Shown here: in pieces, positions 26,121 to 34,382 of the stretch
Layout: each line of letters starts with the position of its first letter
How positions within the stretch are numbered: the stretch's first letter is position 1
IMG/VR virus record: IMGVR_UViG_3300008262_000042
Coordinates: 64,803-128,802 of that record
From: a virus
Strand: one strand, 5' to 3'
Length of the DNA: 64,000 bases
The notes under the pieces: generated by a model
The model's input: the letters and a program-made list of their open reading frames with translations, nothing else
Told to the model about the DNA's origin: nothing
The model's database searches: none
Made by a program: the position numbers and the translations under genes

Positions 26121-27610
26121 TATTGTATTTTATTTACCTTAACTGATTTTGCGCCTTGAGACTTTAGTTTATTAACCATTGATTGACCTTTTCCGGGTTG
26201 AGTAACAGCTAAAGTTATATCATTGCCTAAATTATCTTTACCTGTAATTTGTTCTATTGCTTCTAGCATTTTTTTTGCTTTTTCTTTATCTTTTATTTTA
26301 GATATTCTCTCAAAAATGCTTTTAAGTTTTTCTTCAGATGTTAATTCAGCTTTTTTAGGTTCGCTAACTTCTTCTTTTTTTGTTTGTAAAGTGTCTCCAA
26401 AACCTTTCATACTATCGAATTTTGTATCTCTAGTAGCTTTATCGATTACATTTATTTGAAAATCTTTTAAAGATCCATCTCCTAATTTTACAGTTAAAGT
26501 TCCGCCTATGACATCATCTACTATACCTATTCCATCAGGAGTATGTACTTCTGCACCTTTTACGTAAGTATGCATCATATTCTCTAATAAAGAAGATTTT
26601 AATATGCTTAATACGTTTTCTTTTATAGAAATATTACCTATTTTCATAGATTTTTTCTTTTGAAGAAATTCTTGATAATCTTCTGGAGTAAAATATGTAA
26701 AGCGCGCTGAACCTACTTTAATATCCTTTACTTTAACGATTTTTCCTGCATTTACAGCTCTATTTATCATATAAACAGCACCTTGTAATACTTTATCTTT
26801 ATTATTACCATAATTATAGCCTGTTCCATAAGCTTTTAAAGCTAATTCTTTTGTAGTAATACCAGGATATTTTTTAACAAAATCAACTATATCCTGCATT
26901 TTAACTTGATTAGCACTATATTGTTTAGTTGGTAAGTGTTTATAATCAAATGATCTAACATCTTCTTTTATAACCTTTTCAGTTCCAGTAACGCCTTTAT
27001 CTTGCATTACCTTTACACCTTTTGGATTGCCTTTTTTATTCTCTTTCTTTGATGCTTTTGTATTAGCTTTTTCTGCTTTGAATCCTTTGGGTTTAACCAT
27101 AGCATTCTTCTTATCTACTAACTCTTGCTTAAGTTCTTTAGTTTCAAGATCTTTATCAGTCTTATCAACTTCTTTTGCATTTGATGTTACTAGATCTTCG
27201 TAAGCTTTTGGATTCTTTTTTAATTTTTTAGCAACACGAGTTTTAACCTTATCAATAGTAGTATTATCAAAAGTCTTTTCTTTTTTTAGTTCTATCTCTA
27301 TGCCTTTTTTAACTGCGTATGGAGACATACGATCTAATATTTGTTCTGTATCAAGCTTATGCGCCTCTTGTAAAGGTTCTTTATCTTCATATAGACGCGC
27401 ATCAAACATAGCGCCGCTAACCTCTTTAGTTAATTCTTTAGTTTCATTCTCAGATACTAGTCGTTTGCCTTTCAATATATTTATAGCATCATTAAAAGAA
27501 GTTACAGGACTAATAAATTGCGGAAATTGTCTACGAGCTTCTCTAATAAAATATTCGCGGGTAGTTTTACCTTCTTGTAGTTGTTGATAGAGTTTAGTTA
27601 TGTTTATCAT
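26120..27610 (-). CDS. Prohead-core-type protein with N-terminal L-x-E peptide
   Basis: This encodes 496 residues. The N-terminus MINITKLYQQLQE/GK ends in L-Q-E and fits a capsid-targeting peptide. Residues about 235-310 (DIVDFVKKYPGITTKELALKA, then VNAGKIVKVK) look like a winged helix-turn-helix. The middle (150-225) is Lys-rich and low-complexity. No family is named. It stands directly upstream of the protease with a one-base overlap, so it is probably part of the prohead core and may enter the head with the DNA. An ATATTTAT box ends only four bases before its ATG. Confidence 0.65.
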   Translation of the reverse strand: MINITKLYQQLQEGKTTREYFIREARRQFPQFISPVTSFNDAINILKGKRLVSENETKELTKEVSGAMFDARLYEDKEPLQEAHKLDTEQILDRMSPYAVKKGIEIELKKEKTFDNTTIDKVKTRVAKKLKKNPKAYEDLVTSNAKEVDKTDKDLETKELKQELVDKKNAMVKPKGFKAEKANTKASKKENKKGNPKGVKVMQDKGVTGTEKVIKEDVRSFDYKHLPTKQYSANQVKMQDIVDFVKKYPGITTKELALKAYGTGYNYGNNKDKVLQGAVYMINRAVNAGKIVKVKDIKVGSARFTYFTPEDYQEFLQKKKSMKIGNISIKENVLSILKSSLLENMMHTYVKGAEVHTPDGIGIVDDVIGGTLTVKLGDGSLKDFQINVIDKATRDTKFDSMKGFGDTLQTKKEEVSEPKKAELTSEEKLKSIFERISKIKDKEKAKKMLEAIEQITGKDNLGNDITLAVTQPGKGQSMVNKLKSQGAKSVKVNKIQ

Positions 27611-27614
27611 ACTA

Positions 27615-27622
27615 ATAAATAT
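27615..27622 (-). promoter_or_regulatory. ATATTTAT box before the 496-residue core gene
   Basis: The coding strand reads gataATATTTATtagt directly followed by the ATG at 27610. If this is a promoter -10 element, the message would be leaderless or nearly so. Confidence 0.35.
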
Positions 27623-27750
27623 TATCTACCTTGTCCACGATACGCTTTTGGACGAGGATTATGTTTGTTATAAGATTTTTGAGCGCTACCTTTTTTTCTT
27701 TTACCGAAACTTATTTTTTTAGCGTCATTGCTACCTTTTGCCTTTGCCAT
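27622..27750 (-). CDS. Small basic protein (42 residues)
   Basis: This short gene encodes 42 residues, from the ATG at 27750 to TAA at 27622-27624. Start MAKAKGSNDAKKISFGKRKK, end NPRPKAYRGQGR. It is extremely basic (Lys/Arg-rich). Small basic proteins of this style sit beside the prohead-core genes of many T4-like phages (T4 has the small core proteins gp67 and gp68 here, although those are acidic/mixed). It could bind DNA or the acidic scaffold. It follows the next gene by one base, which supports that it is real. Confidence 0.75.
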   Translation of the reverse strand: MAKAKGSNDAKKISFGKRKKGSAQKSYNKHNPRPKAYRGQGR

Positions 27751-27751
27751 C

Positions 27752-28606
27752 TTATTTTATGCTTTTGTATTTTTTGTATATTTCACTAATCGATACTTGT
27801 AATTTTTCCATCAACCTATTTGTATGACTCTTATACTCTTGCAATCCTAACTCCTCTTTCATTGTTTTTACATAATCAATAACCTTCTCTGCTTCTCCTA
27901 ATTTTTTTCTAACTAGCTTCATAGCTTCATGCATTTGTTGCTCCTTACTTCTAACGCTAGTTTCTTTTTTAAAGCGATTATAGTTTTCGTCTATTTTTAG
28001 TATTTTTTGTGGGCCTTTTGGCTCTGAGGGTCTTACTAAATCAGATTCGTGATACATTCCAGATTTCCCGTTTTTAAATTGTATTTTGTACATATTAGAC
28101 TTTTCATCTATCGCATCTATTGTTCCTATCTTATTATATTGAATGGAACCTTTTTTTGTTACTCTAACTTCATCTCCAACGTTATATCGTTCATCTGCTT
28201 CATTAACATTCCATAAATCACTATATTGGAATCCGCCTGTATCTTTAGTATGACCAGCTCTGAATCCTTTTACTGGCTTATATCCTGATAAATCATCTTC
28301 TACAATAATATTGTTTTCTTTGATGTCTCTCATATATCCTTTAGCAGAATCTTGATCAGATGAACTTAGTTTAGCATATGCTGCGATAATATCATCTTTT
28401 CTACGAAGACCTCTTTTAAACTTTTCAAATTCATTTTTAAAATCTTGTAAGGTAATCGTATCGATTCTTTCTGAAACGCCCTTATACTTTTTTTCTGGAA
28501 CGTTTAATGATGGCTTATAGGCTTCTCCAGATCCAGTAACACTATCTTCTTCTATTTCTTCTCTTAGTTTTATAGTTGCAAATTGGTTATTGAATGTCTT
28601 ATTCAT
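27752..28606 (-). CDS. Prohead-region protein with KOW-like domain
   Basis: This encodes 284 residues. The N-terminus NNQFATIKLRE/EIEED ends in L-R-E, another possible gp21 site. Residues 140-190 (YNVGDEVRVTKKGSIQYNKIGTIDAI) form a KOW/SH3-like barrel; the C-terminus is coiled coil. It lies between the small basic protein and another core-region gene. I infer a structural or packaged protein of the head; the catalytic role is unknown. Confidence 0.6.
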   Translation of the reverse strand: MNKTFNNQFATIKLREEIEEDSVTGSGEAYKPSLNVPEKKYKGVSERIDTITLQDFKNEFEKFKRGLRRKDDIIAAYAKLSSSDQDSAKGYMRDIKENNIIVEDDLSGYKPVKGFRAGHTKDTGGFQYSDLWNVNEADERYNVGDEVRVTKKGSIQYNKIGTIDAIDEKSNMYKIQFKNGKSGMYHESDLVRPSEPKGPQKILKIDENYNRFKKETSVRSKEQQMHEAMKLVRKKLGEAEKVIDYVKTMKEELGLQEYKSHTNRLMEKLQVSISEIYKKYKSIK

Positions 28607-28610
28607 ATTA

Positions 28611-29456
28611 TTATTTTTTTAAAATATCAACCAATTCAACATACTGTAATATATTTGAAATTACTTCGTCTTTTATAGATTCGTTTTGCTTAATTGGCTT
28701 AAGTAGTTTAATAGTTTCATTAAGCCTAATTTTTGTAACTTGATCATCAATTGACTCGTATATGGTCAAAAGTTCAGACTTTATTTCTTTGATTATTTTA
28801 TTTAAGTAAGCTTTTAAAGATTCTGTTTCAGATACATTATTAATGTATTCTTTTAGAATTTCTTTTTGTTTAGTAGAAAAGTTAGCATACTTTGTATTAT
28901 ATTTTTCTACCATTAGTTTATATGCTATAAGCCTAATCTCTTTATCCTCTTTCATAAACTCTTCAACTATCGTTGCGCTGGCAGTTTTGTTCTCAATTCC
29001 ACCTTCCGTTATATGCTCTAGGATATTAATTTTATTTAATAGAATTTGTTTAGTATCTACTTCTTTATTTTGATTAGACTCAAATATAGTATATATCGCA
29101 GCGTAGATTTTATAATTATCTATTTTAGCTTTAAAGAAATTATCTATATCATAGCTTCTTTTAATCTCTTTTATAAGATTATACTTTTCTCTATTTAGCT
29201 TATTATTATCTAATTTCTTTCTTTGCTCTAGTATTGTATTAATATACATCTCTGCTTTTGCTTCAGAAAGTTTTTGAGTAGTATTGAATGTCGAATACAA
29301 TGCATACTCTTTTCCCAATTCTGTGTTAGTAAAATACTTTTTTAGTATTTTAACTGATACTGAATCTTTGTTTTGTATCAAATCTGCGGTGGTTTGTCTA
29401 ACTAATAATTCAAACAAGATCGCGGGATTTCGATATTTACTGTGCTTTATGCGCAT
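28611..29456 (-). CDS. Helical prohead-region protein
   Basis: This encodes 281 residues, almost wholly helical and rich in Lys, Glu, Ile and Asn. Start MRIKHSKYRNPAILFELLVR. No recognised domain. Proteins of this size and helical type sit between the portal and the prohead protease of related phages. Four bases separate it from the next gene. An ATATTTAT box lies 21 bases before the ATG. Confidence 0.6.
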   Translation of the reverse strand: MRIKHSKYRNPAILFELLVRQTTADLIQNKDSVSVKILKKYFTNTELGKEYALYSTFNTTQKLSEAKAEMYINTILEQRKKLDNNKLNREKYNLIKEIKRSYDIDNFFKAKIDNYKIYAAIYTIFESNQNKEVDTKQILLNKINILEHITEGGIENKTASATIVEEFMKEDKEIRLIAYKLMVEKYNTKYANFSTKQKEILKEYINNVSETESLKAYLNKIIKEIKSELLTIYESIDDQVTKIRLNETIKLLKPIKQNESIKDEVISNILQYVELVDILKK

Positions 29457-29477
29457 ATTTGTTGTTATATTCTACCT

Positions 29478-29485
29478 ATAAATAT
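29478..29485 (-). promoter_or_regulatory. ATATTTAT box before the helical core gene
   Basis: The coding strand reads atatATATTTATaggt in the 37-base gap after the portal gene, ending 21 bases before the ATG at 29456. Confidence 0.4.
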
Positions 29486-29493
29486 ATAATTAA

Positions 29494-31416
29494 TTACTTA
29501 GAATCGTCTAATATGTTTTTTTCATCTAAAACACTTGGAGATTCATACAATTTTATTTTTCTATTAAAATTTAATGACTCTAGCATCTTTTTATTTTTCA
29601 TATACTCACTCATAGTTCCTTCCATAGCTAATGGTCCTCCTCTATAAGTGGGCTTTAAAGCATCTTCACCCGCATTTGGTTTAGCTTTCATATCATAAGC
29701 ACCTAATGGATCTCTTCCAAATGGACTATCATCAGTTTTTATTTTAGACGCTTTTGTTGAAGGTCGACCTGGAGATTCATATTGATCTTTTGGCTTAGTT
29801 TCATCATATCCAGTAGGAACGTTTAATGACATATCTCCTTTTCCTCCATATAAACTAGCTAATTGGTGAGGCGTTCCAAATGCTTGACCTGTTTCAGAAG
29901 GATCATTTCCTTCTTCTGCAATTTGTTTAAATCTAAATGCTCTCTTTTGGTCTTCTACGATCATATCTTCTAATTCACTATATTGATCTTCAGAGAAGTG
30001 GAATACTTTATCATATATATAATCTTTAGGTAATAATTGACCTTCCATCGCAGCTTTAGCTAATTCAATCTTTTCTTTAAATAAAGCAACGCGTTCTTGA
30101 TCATATATGATAGATGGATTCGTAAGCGAAATTGTAAAATTAGCAGCTGATTCGTTTGTGTAACCATGCGCGTATAAATGTACTAATCCTATCTTTGTTA
30201 ATTCAGATATAATGATTTTTTGTATACGTTCAATAGTTCTAGCAAATCTAATATCTTCAGCCGCTAATGTTGCTTTACCAGTTAAATCTTTTTCATATCC
30301 CATAAATGCTTTAGGCACTTTAAGGGCAGCAAATAGCTTTTCTCTAAAATAAGTAACGTCTTCGATACCATTATAGTCTAAACCTTTTGCGGTTTCTATT
30401 TTTGTAGTTTGGTCATTTCCTCTAACTGGTATTACGAAATCCTCTAACATATTTTGTACGTTATACTTTAGATTGTAATTTCCAGTATTTGGATCAATCA
30501 AAGGAGTTTTTTTCATCTTATTCATCATCCTTTGAATGTAATTTTCTACTTCTGCAGGAGGTATTGCTCCAACATTAACATAGAATACACGTCTTTCTGG
30601 AGCTCTTGCTATTCTATGAATTAGCATCGCATCTTCGATAAGCGTATATTGCTTAAACAGTTTTCTAGCAGGTTCTAAGTAAGATCTACCATAAGGCAGA
30701 TAATTTACGTCTCCTGCTAATCTAAAGTGAGCAATTTCGAAATTATCAAAATAAATTCCAGTATCTTGATTATTAAAAGCAGAACCATATCCAGTAGTTG
30801 ATGCAATCGCTGCATTTGGATCGTACTTAAATCTAACTTCACTTGGGTTTTCAGGATTAAAACCCTCTTGTCTAACTATATTATACGCTGAGAATGGTAT
30901 TACATTGTATACTCCAAAACCTTCAGCTATTTCTAATTTAAGATAGAAATCTCCATATTTGCACATGTAACGTATCCATGACCATAGAGAAAATTCTATA
31001 TTTAAAATAGAATAATATAGGTTGTATAAAATCTTTTGTATGTTCTCATCAGAAGATCTAATTTGTAATACTTCCCCTTGTTCATTTTTTAATGTACACT
31101 CATCACATATAATATCTAAAGCAGATGCTACAATTGCATCTGTGTCCATAGCATCATAGTCTGCGTATATTTGAACTCTCGCTGATTGATAGTTTTGAGC
31201 AAGATTCATATTAACACCATACGCAGTAGACGTAGTGTATACTTTATGAAATCTATCGATTATACTATTAGTCTGTATTACACCTGATGTTTGTATTTTA
31301 TCAGTGTCAATGACTTTTACCATACCTCCGCCTTCATTTCTTATGATAACGTCAGTAGAAAATAGTCGTCTTAGTGAGCTAAATAAATTAGCTTGTGGTT
31401 TTTTTTCTTGTTCCAT
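29494..31416 (-). CDS. 20: Portal vertex protein, gp20-like
   Basis: This encodes 640 residues. Hallmark gp20 blocks are present: DADIVASALDIICDECTLKNEQGE (about 88-110), FGVYNVIPFSAYNIVRQEG, YGRSYLEPARKLFKQYTLIEDAMLIHRIARAPERRVFYVNVG and VPKAFMGYEKDLTGKATLA. In T4 the portal is a dodecamer at the unique vertex that starts the core and takes the packaging motor. The C-terminal 120 residues are an extra Gly/Pro/Lys-rich region ending with MKNKKMLESLNFNRKIK. It is seven bases after the terminase gene. Confidence 0.95.
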   Translation of the reverse strand: MEQEKKPQANLFSSLRRLFSTDVIIRNEGGGMVKVIDTDKIQTSGVIQTNSIIDRFHKVYTTSTAYGVNMNLAQNYQSARVQIYADYDAMDTDAIVASALDIICDECTLKNEQGEVLQIRSSDENIQKILYNLYYSILNIEFSLWSWIRYMCKYGDFYLKLEIAEGFGVYNVIPFSAYNIVRQEGFNPENPSEVRFKYDPNAAIASTTGYGSAFNNQDTGIYFDNFEIAHFRLAGDVNYLPYGRSYLEPARKLFKQYTLIEDAMLIHRIARAPERRVFYVNVGAIPPAEVENYIQRMMNKMKKTPLIDPNTGNYNLKYNVQNMLEDFVIPVRGNDQTTKIETAKGLDYNGIEDVTYFREKLFAALKVPKAFMGYEKDLTGKATLAAEDIRFARTIERIQKIIISELTKIGLVHLYAHGYTNESAANFTISLTNPSIIYDQERVALFKEKIELAKAAMEGQLLPKDYIYDKVFHFSEDQYSELEDMIVEDQKRAFRFKQIAEEGNDPSETGQAFGTPHQLASLYGGKGDMSLNVPTGYDETKPKDQYESPGRPSTKASKIKTDDSPFGRDPLGAYDMKAKPNAGEDALKPTYRGGPLAMEGTMSEYMKNKKMLESLNFNRKIKLYESPSVLDEKNILDDSK

Positions 31417-31423
31417 ATTATTA

Positions 31424-33019
31424 TTATAATAACCAAGTTAAGTCTTGATCTCCAACATTACCATCGGGTAATTGAAGTTTCATACTCCATTGATTATAAT
31501 TATCGTGTATAAAGTTTTGTGTAGGATATTGATTGCTTGTATTGCTTATATTATTTATAGAAGCAGCAGTTAGGCTATCCATAGTTTTTCTAAATCTTAA
31601 AGATGTTTCTCTTAAGTACATTCCCATTGAGAATGACATTACCAAATCATCATTATAACCTTGCATCGCTTGTTGTTTACCATTTTTCCATATAAATACT
31701 CTAAGCTCTTCTAATAATCTTATAGATCTTATAGTTACTACTTTATTTTCTATAAAGTCTCTCATTTTATCTATAGCTATTGGTCTAGTTTTTTGACTCA
31801 TAGTGAATCCTGGAACTAATCCTGATCCTCTATCAAACTTATCAATATACTTTTCAAATGAGCTATCAGCTTCAATTCTATGTCCATAATGCATATTGGG
31901 ATAGCCTTTTTCAATTATGCTTTGTATAACGTCCCAACCAATATTTGCATTTTCAACTACTAAAAGAGCTTGATTATACTCATTCGATATAGATAATAGT
32001 ATATTTGCATATTCTCTTGTATCTATTTGTGCTTTATATTCTGCTACTTGAGTGAGAGTTTCTACGTCTATAACATGAAAAGCAGAATAGTCTGATCCAT
32101 CTCCTCGAGCAACGTCAGCTAATACAACATAGTACCTAACTGGATCAGGATATTCCCATATCCATAAAGATTTATCCATACCTCTACGTTCTATAGGGTC
32201 TGAGATCATATTCATTTCATACCATGTCAAAATCTCTGGTTCAATTACGCCCGCGCCTGATGTTGCGAAATCACAATCACACTCTTGAGCTGCATTTCTA
32301 ACGCCTAATTCTTTTGTTTGTTGTTCTCTCCACTCTTCATCTCTTTCTGGATGTACTGTCCATGGTAGAGATATTGGTAAAAATCTATTCTCTCTTTTTT
32401 GAGCTTTTGTGTAAGTTTTGTGAAACCAGTTTCCTATACCATTAGGCGTAGATAATGCTATACATCTACCACCTGTAGCAAGAGTTTGTTGAGCCGCTGT
32501 AAATATTTCTTCGATTCTATCAATAAATGCAGCTTCGTCTATTACTAGTAAAGATACAGCTTCAGAACGAGTTGCATCACCAGCTGCAGATACAGCTTTT
32601 ATTTGGGAGCCATTTGTTAATCTTAAACTAAGTCTATTATCTTCAGTATGACCTATTTTTAACCAAGTAGGTAGATTTTGGTATGCAAACCTTACTTTGG
32701 TTACCATGTTTTTTGCAGTAGATTGTGTAGTAGCGACTACGAGTACGTTTTTATCTTTATTAAAAAGCATCAACCATAGTGAGTAAGCTGATACTAGCGT
32801 AGAAATCCCTAACTGTCTAGATTTATTAATTACGCAATATTCATTACCTTGAAAAAGCAATAATACTTTTTGTTGGAAATCATATAAATCAAATAACTGT
32901 CTCCCTTTTGTAGGATGTTGGATCATGTAATACTTACGCATAAAGTACACAGGATCACTTGCGCATTTTAAAAATTCTGATTTGATTCTATCTCGTATGG
33001 TTTGTTTGCTTTCTTCCAT
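31424..33019 (-). CDS. 17: Terminase large subunit, gp17-like
   Basis: This encodes 531 residues. The ATPase half has a deviant Walker A SRQLGIST (residues 67-74; T4 has SRQLGKTT), Walker B LLVIDEAAF (157-165) and coupling motif ALSTPNG. The nuclease half has the RNase H-like acids in LADVARGDGSDYSAF, VVENANIGWD and NDDLVMSF. It packages DNA through the portal and cuts concatemers. No gp16-like small subunit was found in the window. It is two bases after the spanin-like gene. Confidence 0.95.
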   Translation of the reverse strand: MEESKQTIRDRIKSEFLKCASDPVYFMRKYYMIQHPTKGRQLFDLYDFQQKVLLLFQGNEYCVINKSRQLGISTLVSAYSLWLMLFNKDKNVLVVATTQSTAKNMVTKVRFAYQNLPTWLKIGHTEDNRLSLRLTNGSQIKAVSAAGDATRSEAVSLLVIDEAAFIDRIEEIFTAAQQTLATGGRCIALSTPNGIGNWFHKTYTKAQKRENRFLPISLPWTVHPERDEEWREQQTKELGVRNAAQECDCDFATSGAGVIEPEILTWYEMNMISDPIERRGMDKSLWIWEYPDPVRYYVVLADVARGDGSDYSAFHVIDVETLTQVAEYKAQIDTREYANILLSISNEYNQALLVVENANIGWDVIQSIIEKGYPNMHYGHRIEADSSFEKYIDKFDRGSGLVPGFTMSQKTRPIAIDKMRDFIENKVVTIRSIRLLEELRVFIWKNGKQQAMQGYNDDLVMSFSMGMYLRETSLRFRKTMDSLTAASINNISNTSNQYPTQNFIHDNYNQWSMKLQLPDGNVGDQDLTWLL

Positions 33020-33020
33020 A

Positions 33021-33461
33021 TTACTTTAGCATATACAATACTGCAAAGGTTCCTGTAAGAACACCTATGGTAATTTTAAAAATTGTATTTTTTGCAATTG
33101 TTTTTTTATATTCTACTTGAAGTTGTTTATATTGTCCTCTCCATAAAGAAGCTCTTGACTTTTCAGCTTGTATTAACTGCACATAATAGTCTTCTTTCTC
33201 TTGATAGAATTTTATGATAGTATCTTTAAGAGCGATTTTTTCTTTTGTTAATAGTAATTGTTGGCGAGTTAATTTTAATTCTGCTATTGCGCTATCTCCG
33301 ATGATTAGATCTTTTACTACTCGTTTTGCTACATATCCAGGTAATTTTATTGTATCACTTATAAAATAAGTTACGTTACCATTAAAATCATATACTGGCT
33401 TTGTTTGTGATTTTACAGTTAATGAAAAAAATAAAAGTATTAGTAAAATGCATTTATTCAT
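33021..33461 (-). CDS. Signal peptide, coiled coil and C-terminal TM protein (u-spanin-like topology)
   Basis: This encodes 146 residues. Residues 1-19 are a secretion signal (ILLILLFFSLTVKSQ), ending in the SQ often seen in Flavobacteria. Residues 65-120 are a coiled coil (LKLTRQQLLLTKEKIALKD). Residues 124-145 are a C-terminal membrane span (FKITIGVLTGTFAVLYML). A periplasmic coil tethered at the end fits a spanin-type fusion protein, but there is no lipobox Cys, so outer-membrane attachment is unproven. It follows an i-spanin-like gene by 12 bases. A lysis role is inferred from topology and pairing. Confidence 0.6.
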   Translation of the reverse strand: MNKCILLILLFFSLTVKSQTKPVYDFNGNVTYFISDTIKLPGYVAKRVVKDLIIGDSAIAELKLTRQQLLLTKEKIALKDTIIKFYQEKEDYYVQLIQAEKSRASLWRGQYKQLQVEYKKTIAKNTIFKITIGVLTGTFAVLYMLK

Positions 33462-33473
33462 ATTATTACGATT

Positions 33474-33833
33474 TTAGTAATTATATCTAATTTTAAAGAA
33501 AGAATCTATTTGACTTGAGTTATAATTATCCGCTTTTTTACTTATTTCATGATAGTATTCTCTAACAATAGTTGTTTTTTCTTTTATGTTATCTATCTTA
33601 TAATCAATATCAGAAATTTCATGTTTCGTTTCTTTTATTAGACTATCATATTTTAGTTGAGCAGCTTCTAATTTTTTTGTACTTTTATCGATCTCCTCTA
33701 ATTTATAATCTAGTATAGAAGTGTCTATAGGTTTTTCAAAAACTACAATAAATAGTAAATATGCAATAGACACTAAAATTATTATGTCTATAATATTTCT
33801 ACTAGTAAATAATGAATTTATTTTATTTTTCAT
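33474..33833 (-). CDS. N-terminal TM plus periplasmic coiled coil (i-spanin/Rz-like)
   Basis: This encodes 119 residues. A single membrane span at about residues 13-30 (IIDIIILVSIAYLLFIVVF) is followed by a long coiled coil (YKLEEIDKSTKKLEAAQLKYDS...). This is the Rz topology (N-in, coil in the periplasm). No sequence family is recognised. It pairs with the next gene, which also has a coil and a membrane span. An endolysin was not found nearby. Confidence 0.55.
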   Translation of the reverse strand: MKNKINSLFTSRNIIDIIILVSIAYLLFIVVFEKPIDTSILDYKLEEIDKSTKKLEAAQLKYDSLIKETKHEISDIDYKIDNIKEKTTIVREYYHEISKKADNYNSSQIDSFFKIRYNY

Positions 33834-33845
33834 ATACTTTTATTA

Positions 33846-33853
33846 ATAAATAT
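33846..33853 (-). promoter_or_regulatory. ATATTTAT box before the spanin-like pair
   Basis: The coding strand reads atacATATTTATtaat in the 25-base gap after the glycosylase gene, ending 12 bases before the ATG at 33833. It could give the spanin-like pair, terminase and portal their own late start. Confidence 0.45.
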
Positions 33854-33858
33854 GTATA

Positions 33859-34332
33859 CTAGCTATATAGCCAATTAGGGATATTTTCTGCTCTATCGTA
33901 TTTTAAACCCTTTATTAGTATCTTATCGTATAGATAAAAGTTTCTATATGCTGTTACAGTATCTACATTTTTATACTCATCAGGCATACATTGTGGTGGT
34001 TCTACAAATGCTAAGTCCGGTATATTTGGTTTATTTTTGTCTAGCCATGCAATTACTGATTCAGTTTTATGAACTTTTTTGTATCTGCGATTGTACTCTT
34101 TAAATATCTCTTTCGCGTGATTTAATAACCATTCGTAGTGATAAATTGATTGTCTAGTCCAAATTGTAGATGGATGATTTACGTGTGCTTTTTTATATGG
34201 AGCTTCATTATCAGTTAACCAATGCGCAGTACACATCATTTGTGCAGACTCTATACCCATTTTTAAAATGTGTTGATCACATAAATCTTTAGCTGCTAAT
34301 ATTGGGTCTTGATGGAGATAAAAAATATTCAT
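33859..34332 (-). CDS. Pyrimidine-dimer DNA glycosylase (DenV-like family)
   Basis: This encodes 157 residues. It starts MNIFYLHQDPILAAKDLCDQH with ILKMGIESAQMMCTAHW and then NHPSTIWTRQSIYHYEWLLNHA, the blocks of the Pyr_excise family (pyrimidine dimer DNA glycosylase/AP lyase; T4 DenV is the founder). It removes UV-made dimers in phage or host DNA. The gene is single and lies between the head genes and the packaged-protein island. The shared length and N-terminus support a complete enzyme. Confidence 0.8.
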   Translation of the reverse strand: MNIFYLHQDPILAAKDLCDQHILKMGIESAQMMCTAHWLTDNEAPYKKAHVNHPSTIWTRQSIYHYEWLLNHAKEIFKEYNRRYKKVHKTESVIAWLDKNKPNIPDLAFVEPPQCMPDEYKNVDTVTAYRNFYLYDKILIKGLKYDRAENIPNWLYS

Positions 34333-34382
34333 AACTTTTTTCTTAAATATAACAATTATTTACTAATCTATATATTTTATTT

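Noticed and set aside
31424-33019. Loss of the Walker A lysine in terminase (SRQLGIST) as a sign of inactivation
   Set aside because: The same deviant P-loop is common in large terminases of uncultured T4-like phages, and all other motifs are intact.
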